A stretch of 64,000 nt of DNA, from NCBI GenBank assembly GCA_036171675.1, contig JAVHRO010000121.1, positions 14,416 through 78,415 on the forward strand, in the 5' to 3' direction. This document shows, in pieces, positions 44,643 to 53,945 of this stretch. This stretch comes from Vicingus sp036171675. Its GTDB lineage: Bacteria; Bacteroidota; Bacteroidia; Flavobacteriales_E; Vicingaceae. The notes below the pieces were generated by a model. It ran no database searches, had not been told where the DNA came from, and was given only the letters and a program-made list of their open reading frames with translations. The position numbers and the translations under genes were made by a program. How positions within the stretch are numbered: the first letter of the stretch is position 1; every line of letters begins with the position of its first letter.

Positions 44643-45679
44643 TGTTGAATATTAAGCACTACATATCATTTGTTGTAGTTATTGTTATGGCAAACATAAC
44701 CTTTGCGCAAGATGTGCATTTTTCACAATTTGTGCAAACTCCACAATTAATAAATCCAGGAGCAGCAGGCTCGTTTATTGGTACTTTTCGAGGTATTTTA
44801 AATTATAAAACACAATGGGGAGTATTTGGCTCACCTTATAAAACGTATGCGGCATCATTCGATTTACCAGTAGCTAAAGGCAATGGTAAAAAAGCATATT
44901 TAGGATTGGGAGGAAATTTTTATAAAGATGTTGCTGGAGATGCCAATTTTGGTAATTTTTTGGGTGGGTTTTCAGTGGCTGGTATACTTCCCATAACAGA
45001 ATATCATCATTTTTCTGCCGGAATTCATATTGGATTTGGACAATATTCTGCTCAAATTTCCAACTTAACGTGGGGTAACCAGTTTAACGGCGAGAAGTTC
45101 GATACTCAAATAAATTCGAATGAGGTTCTTAGCTTAAATTCTAAATTGTATGCCGACTTTGGTGCTGGTTTATTTTATGAATTTAAAAACACTACACATT
45201 TTTTCCTAGGGAGTGAACTAAAAAGTTTTAATATTGGTATCGCAGCTTATCATATCAACCAACCTAAACAAGATTTTTTAGGAATAAAGGAAGATGCTCT
45301 AAAAATGAAATTTATTGGTCAGTTTTCTGGAACTTTTGATATTACCAACTCTAAGGTTGCGTTGGTGCCTTCAATGTTCTATGCTAAACAATTTAAATTT
45401 CAAGAAATTACCGCTGGTTTATTAGTTAAGCTGAGGTTTGGTGAAGAAACCAAATATTCAGGACTTTTCAAACAAACTGCGTTCTATTTTGGTGCTCATT
45501 ATAGAGTAAAAGATGCAATAATACCACAGGTTTATTTAGAATTTTCAGATTATATGGTTGGAATTTCATACGATTACAACAATTCTAGTATGTCTGATGT
45601 AACCCATGGAAATGGTGGATTTGAAATTTCCCTTAAGTATGTAAACAAACCAAAAGCTATTCAGCGAACTTCTTTTTAG
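44642..45679 (+). CDS. PorP/SprF family type IX secretion membrane protein
   Basis: 345 residues with a signal peptide ending near TFAQ. The opening of the mature chain, DVHFSQFVQTPQLINPGAAG, is the signature of PorP/SprF, followed by an outer-membrane barrel (KAYLGLGGNFYKDVAGDANFG, YYRVKD-like GAHYRVKDAIIPQVYLEF). Family members work with particular type B substrates in their secretion or surface attachment. Its ATG overlaps the stop of the CotH-family gene (TAATG), so translation is probably coupled. No other type IX secretion gene lies nearby, which agrees with a dedicated pair. Confidence 0.93.
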   Translation: MLNIKHYISFVVVIVMANITFAQDVHFSQFVQTPQLINPGAAGSFIGTFRGILNYKTQWGVFGSPYKTYAASFDLPVAKGNGKKAYLGLGGNFYKDVAGDANFGNFLGGFSVAGILPITEYHHFSAGIHIGFGQYSAQISNLTWGNQFNGEKFDTQINSNEVLSLNSKLYADFGAGLFYEFKNTTHFFLGSELKSFNIGIAAYHINQPKQDFLGIKEDALKMKFIGQFSGTFDITNSKVALVPSMFYAKQFKFQEITAGLLVKLRFGEETKYSGLFKQTAFYFGAHYRVKDAIIPQVYLEFSDYMVGISYDYNNSSMSDVTHGNGGFEISLKYVNKPKAIQRTSF

Positions 45680-45691
45680 TAACTTTGTAAG

Positions 45692-46234
45692 GTGTCGAAA
45701 ATAGCAGCATTCATATTTAACATTCTAGGTTGGAAAATTCTTGGTAATATTCCGCCTGAATTAAAAAAGTATGTTATTATTGGTGCACCACATACCAGTA
45801 ACTGGGATTTCCCAATTGGACGACTTTATTTTTATGTATTTAAAATTCCAGTTAGGTTTTTTATTAAAAAAGAATGGTTTTTTTTCCCCATGAATTTATT
45901 GCTTCACTATTTAGGTGGGATACCGGTAAATCGTGGAAAAAATAGCAATTTGACCGAACAAATTGTAAAATCTTTCGAAAAACACGAAAAATTAGCCATG
46001 TTGGTTACCCCTGAAGCAACTCGGAAATATAATCCAGAATGGAAAAAAGGATTTTATTATATTGCCTTACGTGCCAATGTACCAATCGTATTAGGTTTTG
46101 TCGATTATTCAACAAAATCATTAGGCATTGGCCCAATCCTTAATCCGTCAGGAGATATTGATGCAGATATGAAATTTATTTTAGATTTTTATCGCACCAA
46201 AAAAGGCAAATACCCCGACCAAGGCGTTCGATAA
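45692..46234 (+). CDS. PlsC-family 1-acylglycerol-3-phosphate acyltransferase
   Basis: 180 residues with GTG start at 45692; no ATG is near in frame. The acyltransferase motif HxxxxD is in GAPHTSNWDFPIG (near residue 36); GGIPVNRGKN and VTPEATRKYNPEWKKGFYYI are the later family blocks (the latter replaces the usual FPEGT with TPEAT). Members transfer acyl chains in phospholipid or lipid A synthesis; the acceptor is uncertain. A TAACTTTG element stands right before the start (45680-45687) but lacks a TTG partner. Confidence 0.88.
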   Translation: MSKIAAFIFNILGWKILGNIPPELKKYVIIGAPHTSNWDFPIGRLYFYVFKIPVRFFIKKEWFFFPMNLLLHYLGGIPVNRGKNSNLTEQIVKSFEKHEKLAMLVTPEATRKYNPEWKKGFYYIALRANVPIVLGFVDYSTKSLGIGPILNPSGDIDADMKFILDFYRTKKGKYPDQGVR

Positions 46235-46237
46235 AAC

Positions 46238-46744
46238 TTAGTTGGTTCTGAACTTATACTTAAAGCTAGCAAGTTCCTCGTTGGCTTTTACAATTTTTGA
46301 TTTCAAATTGTTTTTGTAGGCAACGGTTTTATTATAGATTTCATCATTTCCAGTACCCAACATTTGAGTTGCTAAAATTGCTGCATTTAAAGCCCCATCA
46401 ACAGCAACCGTAGCAACAGGAATTCCAGGTGGCATTTGAACAATTGCCAACAACGCATCCATACCATCAAAACTAGCATTAATAGGAACTCCAATAACAG
46501 GAAGTGGTGTTAAAGCGGCGATAACTCCAGGTAAATGTGCAGCCATACCTGCAGCTGCAATAATTACCTTTACTCCTTTTTCGTGGGCTTGTTTCGCAAA
46601 TTTTTCTACTTCGTCTGGTGTTCTATGTGCTGAAAGTGCATCAATTTCAAATGGAATTTCCAATTCGTTAAAAAAATCAGCTGCTTTTTGCATAACCTTC
46701 CAGTCGCTGGTGCTTCCCATAATAATGCTAACAAGTGGTTTCAT
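46238..46744 (-). CDS. purE: N5-carboxyaminoimidazole ribonucleotide mutase
   Basis: 168 residues, class I PurE of purine synthesis. Active-site patterns IIMGSTSDWKVMQKA, ALSAHRTPDEVEKFA and AAGMAAHLPGVIAALTPLPV are all present. It converges on the acyltransferase gene (3 bases apart) and is divergent from hpt. Its promoter is at 46764-46794. A purK gene, usually its partner, is not in the window. Confidence 0.96.
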   Translation of the reverse strand: MKPLVSIIMGSTSDWKVMQKAADFFNELEIPFEIDALSAHRTPDEVEKFAKQAHEKGVKVIIAAAGMAAHLPGVIAALTPLPVIGVPINASFDGMDALLAIVQMPPGIPVATVAVDGALNAAILATQMLGTGNDEIYNKTVAYKNNLKSKIVKANEELASFKYKFRTN

Positions 46745-46763
46745 ATTTCAAGTATAAGTTTTA

Positions 46764-46794
46764 CAAAGTTAATGATTATGATGGGGATTCTCAA
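46764..46794 (-). promoter_or_regulatory. promoter of purE
   Basis: On the minus strand, TTG (complement of 46792-46794), 20-base spacer, TAACTTTG (complement of 46764-46771), 20 bases before the start. The divergent hpt gene has TACATTTG at 46814-46821, with a TTG at 46796-46798 only 15 bases away. Confidence 0.65.
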
Positions 46795-46837
46795 ATTGAA
46801 CATTTAAAATAACTACATTTGCATTCCAATTTTTTTT

Positions 46838-47374
46838 ATGACAACAATCAAAATAAAAGACCTAACGTTTAAGCCTTTAATTGCTGAACAAGAGTTGCAG
46901 AATTTAATAAAAAATGTGGCAATTCAAATTAACAAAGAATATGTTAATAAATCGCCACTTTTTTTGGGGGTGTTAAACGGCTCATTTATGTTTATGGGCG
47001 ATTTAATGAAATCAATAGATTTAAAATGTTTGGTTTCATTTGTTAAACTAGCTTCCTACGAAGGGACTGAGAGTAAAGGTGCTGTAAGTCAGTTAATTGG
47101 GCTTAATGAAAGTTTAGAAGGAAAAGATGTGATTATTGTTGAGGATATTGTTGATACGGGTAATACGCTTGAAAAACTTTATCAGATTATATTAGAAAAA
47201 AAACCTAATAGTCTTAAAGTTGCTACCTTATTATATAAACCCGACGCATACAAAAAAGAGTTTAATATTGATTTTGTTGCCAAAGAAATACCTAATAATT
47301 TTGTAATTGGATTTGGTTTAGATTATGATGGATATGGTAGAAATTTAAGTTCAATTTATATGTTAAATCAATAA
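46838..47374 (+). CDS. hpt: hypoxanthine phosphoribosyltransferase
   Basis: 178 residues, purine salvage. The PRPP-binding loop is in GKDVIIVEDIVDTGNTLEKL. GVLNGSFMFMGDLMKSIDL, and the C-terminal PNNFVIGFGLDYDGYGRNL are typical. It lies 11 bases before adk on the same strand, a common pairing in Bacteroidota. Confidence 0.94.
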   Translation: MTTIKIKDLTFKPLIAEQELQNLIKNVAIQINKEYVNKSPLFLGVLNGSFMFMGDLMKSIDLKCLVSFVKLASYEGTESKGAVSQLIGLNESLEGKDVIIVEDIVDTGNTLEKLYQIILEKKPNSLKVATLLYKPDAYKKEFNIDFVAKEIPNNFVIGFGLDYDGYGRNLSSIYMLNQ

Positions 47375-47385
47375 ATAGTAAAATC

Positions 47386-47976
47386 ATGTTGAATATTGTT
47401 TTATTTGGACCTCCAGGTGCAGGAAAAGGAACTCAAGCAGAAAAACTAATAGCTAAATATAACTTATGTCATCTTTCGACTGGCGATATTTTTAGAGCCA
47501 ATATTAAAGGTGAAACCCAATTAGGAAAATTAGCCAAAAGCTATATGGATAAAGGGGAGCTAGTTCCCGATTCAGTAACCATTGCAATGTTAGAATCGGA
47601 GGTAAATAAAAACCCTCAAGCAAAAGGATTTATTTTTGATGGATTTCCAAGAACAACTCCACAAGCAGAAGCATTGACAGCATTTTTGGCATCAAAAGGT
47701 ACTGAAATATCGGTAATGTTAGCCTTAGATGTAGAAGAAAAAGAATTGATTAAAAGATTACTTCTTAGAGGTGAAAAGAGTGGAAGAGCAGATGATAGCA
47801 ATGAAAATGTGATTTCCAACAGAATACAAGTATATAATAAACAAACTGCTGTAGTGGCTGACTTTTATGCTGCTCAAAATAAATTTGAAAACATTGAAGG
47901 TATAGGGGGTATTGATACGGTTTTCGAAAAATTATGTAACTCAATAGATAAATATAAACTGTTGGTTAAAAACTAA
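47386..47976 (+). CDS. adk: adenylate kinase
   Basis: 196 residues, the short form without a zinc LID. The P-loop is GPPGAGKGTQAEKL; CHLSTGDIFRANI, FDGFPRTTPQAEAL and LLRGEKSGRADDSNENV with NRIQVYNKQTA follow. It interconverts AMP, ADP and ATP. Downstream obg begins after 58 bases, so the three genes probably form one transcript. Confidence 0.97.
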   Translation: MLNIVLFGPPGAGKGTQAEKLIAKYNLCHLSTGDIFRANIKGETQLGKLAKSYMDKGELVPDSVTIAMLESEVNKNPQAKGFIFDGFPRTTPQAEALTAFLASKGTEISVMLALDVEEKELIKRLLLRGEKSGRADDSNENVISNRIQVYNKQTAVVADFYAAQNKFENIEGIGGIDTVFEKLCNSIDKYKLLVKN

Positions 47977-48034
47977 CTTGCGGTAACAACCTCATAATTT
48001 TTACAACTTAATACATTAGTAACTCAACAAAAAA

Positions 48035-49036
48035 ATGGCAAGCACCAACTTTATCGATTATGTAAAAATTCATTGCCGTTCGGGTAAGGGAGGTGCGGGT
48101 TCACGTCATTTTAGAAGAGAAAAATATGAAGCCAAAGGTGGTCCCGATGGTGGTGATGGTGGTCGTGGTGGTCATATTATTTTAAGAGGTGATAAAAATT
48201 TATGGACACTTTTACATTTGAAATACAAACGACACGTTAAAGCTGGTCATGGAGAAGCTGGTGGGGAATCGTGTAGCACTGGTGCCGAAGGTGAAGATAC
48301 GTATGTAGATGTTCCGTTGGGAACCATTGCAAAAGATCCAGAAACAGGTGAGGTGCTATGCGAAATTACCGAAGATGGACAAGAATTTATTTTAATTACT
48401 GGAGGTAGAGGAGGTAAAGGAAACGACCATTTTAAATCGGCAACTAATCAAGCACCAATGTATGCTCAGCCAGGTGGTGATAGTGAAGAGGGATGGAGAG
48501 TATTGGAGTTGAAAGTACTTGCAGATGTTGGGTTGGTTGGATTTCCAAATGCAGGTAAAAGTACATTATTATCAGTTTTGTCAGCCGCAAAACCTGAAAT
48601 TGCTGATTATCCATTTACGACTATTGTTCCAAATTTAGGAATGGTGTCTTATCGCGATTATCGTTCATTTGTGATGGCTGATATTCCTGGAATTATTGAA
48701 GGGGCTCATGAAGGAAAAGGATTAGGAATTCGTTTTTTACGACACATTGAGCGTAATGCGGTATTACTTTTTATGGTTGCCGCCGATAGCGATGATATTA
48801 ATAAAGAATATCAAACATTATTGCACGAAATAGGTGAGTTTAACCCTGATTTGTTAGATAAAAATAGAATTTTAGCCATTACAAAATCCGATTTGTTAGA
48901 TGATGAATTGAAAGCTGAAATTAAAAAAGATTTACCTAAAGTTCCTTATTTATTTATTTCTTCAGTAGCACAACAAGGACTTATGGAATTGAAAGATTTG
49001 ATTTGGGAAAAAATTAACGACCTGAGCACAAATTAA
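48035..49036 (+). CDS. obg: Obg-family GTPase
   Basis: 333 residues, GTPase linked to large-subunit assembly and stress signalling. The glycine-rich Obg fold (1-158) has GKGGAGSRHFRREKYEAKGG, GDGGRGG and GGRGGKGNDHFKSATNQ. The G domain (about 160-330) has GFPNAGKSTLLSVL (G1), ADIPGIIEGAHEGKGLG (G3) and ITKSDLL (G4). The C-terminal OCT extension is absent, as in many Bacteroidota. Confidence 0.97.
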   Translation: MASTNFIDYVKIHCRSGKGGAGSRHFRREKYEAKGGPDGGDGGRGGHIILRGDKNLWTLLHLKYKRHVKAGHGEAGGESCSTGAEGEDTYVDVPLGTIAKDPETGEVLCEITEDGQEFILITGGRGGKGNDHFKSATNQAPMYAQPGGDSEEGWRVLELKVLADVGLVGFPNAGKSTLLSVLSAAKPEIADYPFTTIVPNLGMVSYRDYRSFVMADIPGIIEGAHEGKGLGIRFLRHIERNAVLLFMVAADSDDINKEYQTLLHEIGEFNPDLLDKNRILAITKSDLLDDELKAEIKKDLPKVPYLFISSVAQQGLMELKDLIWEKINDLSTN

Positions 49037-49230
49037 TCACAATACAAACAATTCGAGTAAAAACATCTGAAAAGTTTGTTGCTAGAACAACTATTAAAAA
49101 TGTAAACTTGTATTATCAATTAATTTTGTATTTTATGTTTTATATTGATTCTGCTTTGTAGTCTCGATATAAATTTAACGATTGAAATGAGTCAAATTCA
49201 GTTAAATTGACAAATTTTCTAGAAAATAAT

Positions 49231-50355
49231 TCACTTTACCATACTTTTATATAATTCTTCATACATCGGTAAAATTTTATGAATATCGAATTGCTTTGCT
49301 TGTTGGTAAGCTGCATTTTTAAATTGGTTTAATGTGTCATTATCTTTTAAAATTGTCAATGCATTTTTAGCCATATCGTCCACATCACCGACGTTACTCA
49401 AATAACCTGTAAGCCCATGTATGTTTACTTCTGGTATTCCTCCAGTATTGGTACTTATTACTGGAACTTTTGTTGCCATGGCTTCTAATGCTGCTAACCC
49501 AAAGCTTTCTGATTCTGATGGTAATATAAATAAATCACTTGAAGCTAAAATATGTTCAGTGTCTCTTACTTTTCCTAAAAAGGTTATGGAATCGCATGCA
49601 TGTAATTCTCTACATAATTCTTCCATTTTATGTCGTTCAGGTCCATCGCCAACCAAAATTAATTTGACTTGAATTTGTTTACGAACAATATCAAAAACTT
49701 TAATCACATCTTGAACCCGTTTTACTGGTCTAAAATTAGAGACATGCACCATTACTTTTTCACCATTTGGTGCAAATGTTTTTCTCAATGCTTCTGTATT
49801 ATTAATTTTCTTGTATTCGTCAATACAAATAAAGTTTGGTATAACTTTAATGTTTCTAGTTACTTTAAAATGTTTGTAGGTATCGCGTTTTAAACTTTCC
49901 GAAACTGCAGTAACGGCATTCGATTCATTTATGGCAAAGGTAATTACAGATTCGAACGAAGCATCTTTTCCAACTAAGGTAATATCTGTTCCGTGCAACG
50001 TAGTAATAAATGGAATATGAATGCCTTCTTTTTCTAAAATGTGTTGTGCCATGTATGCTGCTGATGCATGGGGTATGGCGTAGTGCACGTGTAAAATATC
50101 TAGTTTCTCAAATTTCACAACATCAACTAATTTACTGGTTAACACTAATTCATAAGGCTGATAATCGAACAAGGGATAATCGGAGACCTTAACCTCATGG
50201 TAAAAAAGATTGTTGCAATACAAATCTAATTTTACAGGTTGCTGATAAGATATAAAATGAACTTTATGACCTTTATATGCCAAAGCTTTCCCAAGCTCAG
50301 TTGCTACAACACCACTACCTCCAAAAGTTGGATAACAAACTATTCCTATATTCAT
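49231..50355 (-). CDS. bshA: N-acetyl-alpha-D-glucosaminyl L-malate synthase
   Basis: 374 residues, GT4 glycosyltransferase, first step of bacillithiol synthesis (UDP-GlcNAc plus malate). MNIGIVCYPTFGGSGVVATE is the BshA N-terminus; HVHYAIPHASAAYMA and TTLHGTDITLVG are typical of the family; the C-terminal GT4 site is in LPSESESFGLAALEAMA and NTGGIPEV. It is transcribed alone, divergent from the 50627 gene. bshB and bshC are not in the window. Confidence 0.93.
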   Translation of the reverse strand: MNIGIVCYPTFGGSGVVATELGKALAYKGHKVHFISYQQPVKLDLYCNNLFYHEVKVSDYPLFDYQPYELVLTSKLVDVVKFEKLDILHVHYAIPHASAAYMAQHILEKEGIHIPFITTLHGTDITLVGKDASFESVITFAINESNAVTAVSESLKRDTYKHFKVTRNIKVIPNFICIDEYKKINNTEALRKTFAPNGEKVMVHVSNFRPVKRVQDVIKVFDIVRKQIQVKLILVGDGPERHKMEELCRELHACDSITFLGKVRDTEHILASSDLFILPSESESFGLAALEAMATKVPVISTNTGGIPEVNIHGLTGYLSNVGDVDDMAKNALTILKDNDTLNQFKNAAYQQAKQFDIHKILPMYEELYKSMVK

Positions 50356-50626
50356 TCTAGTTATTTTTTAAATTTTTTTAGTTTCTCTAATTTTGAAGGT
50401 TGGATTTTCTACTTCTAGTTGATTCAAATAGGTGGTCATTAATTATTTATTTTTTTAGGTTAAACAACGATTATATCAACAATGAAATTGGCAGTCGATT
50501 TTGAATGATTCACGCTAGATAATTCACAAAACCCATGGTACAAAATTAAGCCTAAACCATTAAAAAATAAAGATAAAAGAGTTTTAGCTTTTTATTGTAA
50601 ATTTGAGGATATCAATATTGCATATT

Positions 50627-50923
50627 ATGAAACCACCAAAAATTCCATCATTATTTAAGACAAAGAAGCCAAATAGTTTTTATTATGAGCCTCGATACTA
50701 CGATGAAAAAAAAGAAAAAATGGCGGAACGACGTGAACGAATAGCTAGAGAATTGAATAATGAAAAAAATGAACCAGCTAGCACTGAGCAATTTCGATCT
50801 ACACTTAGACAAAGTTGGGGGTACGGTAGAAACAGGAGTGAAAACAAAGGGATTAATAGAAGAGTACTGGTTTATATTGTGGTATTGGTTGGATTAGCAT
50901 ATTATTTTTTAATTAAGAAATGA
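50627..50923 (+). CDS. small C-tail-anchored protein of unknown function
   Basis: 98 residues from the ATG at 50627; an upstream frame start at 50603 falls in the leader. The soluble part is basic (FYYEPRYYDEKKEKMAERRE, then RSTLRQSWGYGRN), and a single hydrophobic helix (about 77-95) ends at the C-terminus with charged KK. The YEPRYYDEKKE segment recalls small Bacteroidota proteins that I have seen mis-named as riboflavin synthase subunits; I make no such call. Its stop overlaps the start of the Rrf2 gene (ATGA), so the two are translationally coupled. Confidence 0.7.
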   Translation: MKPPKIPSLFKTKKPNSFYYEPRYYDEKKEKMAERRERIARELNNEKNEPASTEQFRSTLRQSWGYGRNRSENKGINRRVLVYIVVLVGLAYYFLIKK

Positions 50924-51339
50924 TTTCCAAAAAAACAAAATATGCCATTAATGCCTTAGTGTATTTAGCCAAAAAACCTTTGCAACAACCCATCTTAATT
51001 AGCGAAATTTCTGAACACGAACATATTCCTCAAAAATTTTTAGAAGCTATTTTACTCGATTTAAAAAAAGACGGAATATTAGCTAGCAAAAAAGGAAAAG
51101 GTGGGGGTTATTTTTTATTAAAATCTCCCAACGAAGTAAACATGGCAGATGTAATGCGTTTGTTTGACGGACCAATTGCTTTACTTTCTTGTGTTACGTA
51201 CAAATATTATCAAAAATGCGAAGAGTGCACTGACGAAGCATCTTGCGGTATTCGTTCGGTTTTTTTAGAAGTTCGAAACCAAACGGTAGAATTGCTTAAA
51301 AAAGCTACTTTAACCGAAATCATCAACAGAGGAGAATAA
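50920..51339 (+). CDS. Rrf2-family transcriptional regulator
   Basis: 139 residues. The winged-helix domain covers residues 1-85 (SKKTKYAINALVYLAK, ISEISEHEHIPQKFLEAILL, GKGGGYFLLKSPNEV). The C-terminal part has four cysteines (LSCV, KCEECTDEASCG), three of them spaced as in Fe-S or redox-sensing Rrf2 proteins. It is therefore likely to sense iron-sulfur state, redox or nitric oxide. The target is not shown; the SLC13 gene begins 106 bases downstream. It overlaps the upstream gene by four bases. Confidence 0.9.
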   Translation: MISKKTKYAINALVYLAKKPLQQPILISEISEHEHIPQKFLEAILLDLKKDGILASKKGKGGGYFLLKSPNEVNMADVMRLFDGPIALLSCVTYKYYQKCEECTDEASCGIRSVFLEVRNQTVELLKKATLTEIINRGE

Positions 51340-51445
51340 CAATATTGAATGAGATTAGACAACAGATAGGGTATTTTGTAAAAATATTTCATCACTAAAC
51401 CCTATAAAGTCAATAGACTTTATATATTTGTAAAAAAATAATTTT

Positions 51446-53236
51446 ATGTCAACAGATGCTATCATAACCCTCATTGTTATTCTCGGAGCAATTATTTTAT
51501 TTGCAACGGAAATCATTTCTATTGATTTAGTTGCCTTATTGATAATGGTTACCTTAATTTTATTTGGGGTAGTTACTCCACAAGAGGGCATTGAAGGGTT
51601 TAGCAACAAAGCTACTGTTACAGTTGCCTTTATGTTTGTACTTAGTGCAGCTTTGTTAAAAACAGGGGCTTTACAATTTTTTACCCATCGGTTATCCAAC
51701 TTGTTTCGAAACAATTTTACATTAGGAATAGCTTTAATGATGATAGTTGTTGCTGTAATTTCTGCATTTATTAATAACACACCAGTTGTGGCTATTTTTA
51801 TTCCTGTGGTGATACAAATTGCACATACATCTGGTCAGAGTCCAACAAAAATGCTTATTCCTTTATCGTTTGCCTCCATTTTTGGAGGAACATGTACTTT
51901 GATAGGAACATCAACCAATATTTTGGTAAGTGGAATTGCCGAAAAAGAAGGATTGCAACCATTTTCCATGTTTGATATGACTCCGATGGGGTTGATATTT
52001 TTAGCAGCAGGTATTTTATACATGGTTTTTATTGGGGTAAAACTTTTGCCAGATAGAAAACAAGAAGATTTGAATACCAAATTTGGGATGCGGAATTATT
52101 TGTCGGAAATTGAATTGCTCGAAAATTCGGATGCTGTTGGTAAAACCATAATGGAATCCGCTTTGGTAAAGGATTTAGAAATGGATGTGATTGAAGTGAG
52201 AAGAGGAAATGAAAGTTTTAATTTACCAGCTGGCGATTTTGTGCTACTTGCCAACGATGTGCTGAAAGTTAGGTGTAATGTGGAAAAAATTAAGTTACTA
52301 AAAGATAGAGCTAAAATTATGATTGCATCGTCCATTAAAATTGGTGGAGAAGATTTTAAAGGGAAAAATTCAACGTTGGTTGAAATGGTCATTACTTCCA
52401 ATTCCGAACTTGATGGGAAAACACTCCGAGAAGTTGACTTTAGAAGACGTTTCCGTGCTATTCCTTTAGCCATTCAACACCGAGACGAAATAGTTCATGA
52501 AGATTTATACCAAGTAACCCTAAAAGCTGGTGATGTGATTTTGGCCGAAGTTAAAAACCACTACATTAAAGAAATTAAAAAATTAGAAAACGAACAAAAC
52601 AATCCGTTTGTATTGATTTCTGAAGACACCTTGTTGGATTTTGACAAAAAGAAGTTTTTCATTGTAATTTCAGTAATGTTGGCGATAATTGGTTTAGCTA
52701 CATTCGAAATACTAGATATTATGGTTGGAACAATTGCTGGTGTGGTATTGTTGGTTTTGCTTAAATGTTTAACCATGAAAGAAACTTACGAAGCCATCAA
52801 TTGGAAAATTGTTTTTTTATTGGTAGGAGCATTAAGTTTAGGTGTTGCTATGAAAAATACTCAACTTGATAGTTTAATTGCCAATAATATTGTAGATAAT
52901 TTAGGTAAATGGGGACCAATAGCTATTGTTTCTGGATTGTATTTGGTTACCTCCCTACTGACTGAAATAATGTCGAACAATGCAACAGCAGCTTTATTGG
53001 CTCCAATTGCTATTGCTACTGCTCATAATTTAGGATTGAGTCCTATGCCGTTTTTAATGGCAATTACTTTTGCAGCGTCGGCAAGTTTTATGACTCCTGT
53101 AGGATATCAAACCAATGCCATGGTGTATAGTGCCGGAAATTATAAGTTTATGGATTTTATTAAGGTAGGTACTGCTTTAAATATTTTATTTTGGATTTTA
53201 GCAACGATATTTATTCCGATGTTGTTTCCGTTTTAA
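51446..53236 (+). CDS. SLC13-family anion permease with TrkA-C domains
   Basis: 596 residues. Ten or more membrane helices in two halves (1-200 and 400-596) flank a cytoplasmic region (about 205-390) with two TrkA-C domains (TIMESALVKDLEMDVIEVRR, TLREVDFRRRFRAIPLAIQH). The transport motifs INNTPVVAIFIPVVI and IMSNNATAALLAPIAIATA are repeated in each half, as in the DASS/SLC13 group. Substrates of that group are sulfate, phosphate or dicarboxylates; the TrkA-C arrangement is common in sulfate transporters, but the ion is not shown. Confidence 0.9.
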   Translation: MSTDAIITLIVILGAIILFATEIISIDLVALLIMVTLILFGVVTPQEGIEGFSNKATVTVAFMFVLSAALLKTGALQFFTHRLSNLFRNNFTLGIALMMIVVAVISAFINNTPVVAIFIPVVIQIAHTSGQSPTKMLIPLSFASIFGGTCTLIGTSTNILVSGIAEKEGLQPFSMFDMTPMGLIFLAAGILYMVFIGVKLLPDRKQEDLNTKFGMRNYLSEIELLENSDAVGKTIMESALVKDLEMDVIEVRRGNESFNLPAGDFVLLANDVLKVRCNVEKIKLLKDRAKIMIASSIKIGGEDFKGKNSTLVEMVITSNSELDGKTLREVDFRRRFRAIPLAIQHRDEIVHEDLYQVTLKAGDVILAEVKNHYIKEIKKLENEQNNPFVLISEDTLLDFDKKKFFIVISVMLAIIGLATFEILDIMVGTIAGVVLLVLLKCLTMKETYEAINWKIVFLLVGALSLGVAMKNTQLDSLIANNIVDNLGKWGPIAIVSGLYLVTSLLTEIMSNNATAALLAPIAIATAHNLGLSPMPFLMAITFAASASFMTPVGYQTNAMVYSAGNYKFMDFIKVGTALNILFWILATIFIPMLFPF

Positions 53237-53254
53237 ACCGCCATTAAATTTTTT

Positions 53255-53632
53255 TCAGTTCTTTTCTTGTAATCCCTTAATCATTAAATTGGCTCCAGCA
53301 GGATTGGTGGCTAAAGGAACATTGTGTACATCGCATAAACGCATTAACATTTGCACATCAGGTTCGTGCGGATGCTTACCGAGTGGATCACGGAAAAAAA
53401 ATACCATAGATATTTTATCTTCAGAAATAAGTCCACCAATTTGTGCATCACCACCTAAAGGTCCACTTTTATAACATTTAACCTCAAAACCAGCATCAAT
53501 AGCGTGTTTACCTGTTGTACCTGTTGCCACCAATTTAAAGTTAGCTAAAAATTTTTTGTTTTGATTTAGAAAAGCGACCATTTCAGCTTTTTTTCCATCG
53601 TGTGCTATAAGTGCAATTCTGTTTTTTAGCAT
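53255..53632 (-). CDS. mgsA: methylglyoxal synthase
   Basis: 125 residues, converts dihydroxyacetone phosphate to methylglyoxal. RIALIAHDGKKAEMVAF, ATGTTGKHAI, SGPLGGDAQIGGLISE (the GGDAQ Asp is the catalytic base in E. coli) and DPLGKHPHEPDVQMLMRLCD mark the family. It converges on the SLC13 gene. It is the last gene before a 313-base gap. Confidence 0.96.
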   Translation of the reverse strand: MLKNRIALIAHDGKKAEMVAFLNQNKKFLANFKLVATGTTGKHAIDAGFEVKCYKSGPLGGDAQIGGLISEDKISMVFFFRDPLGKHPHEPDVQMLMRLCDVHNVPLATNPAGANLMIKGLQEKN

Positions 53633-53945
53633 TTGAATGAGATAAAATAAAAAAAAATAAGATTTATAAGACAGACTTTCTATTTGGTAATATTTAGTTT
53701 CATTATAGTACCCATCTATTAAAATCTAACGATGAGCAAAGGTATATATTTTAATGAACAACCTAATATTATTCCACATTTACTTCGCCATCTCCCATTA
53801 AAATGGAAGTATTAATTTCAAATTTTTATGAGACCGAATGCCAATTACGATATTTTTTAACACGGTATGTAATAAATTAAAGTTAAAAAAGGAAATGTGT
53901 TTTTTGAGTTTGTAATGCTCTTATTTAGTGAGTTAAAGGTTTTTT
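53633..53945. other. intergenic stretch, 313 bases
   Basis: AT-rich; no reading frame, tRNA-like fold or strong hairpin was recognised. It presumably holds the mgsA promoter on the minus strand and the end of the Wzi-like operon. Confidence 0.4.

Noticed and set aside
51835..52776. Minus-strand frames opposite the SLC13 gene
   Set aside because: They are shadows; the plus-strand gene has clear transport motifs across the whole length.
53633..53945. Possible small RNA in the mgsA gap
   Set aside because: No consensus promoter, strong hairpin or terminator could be placed there.
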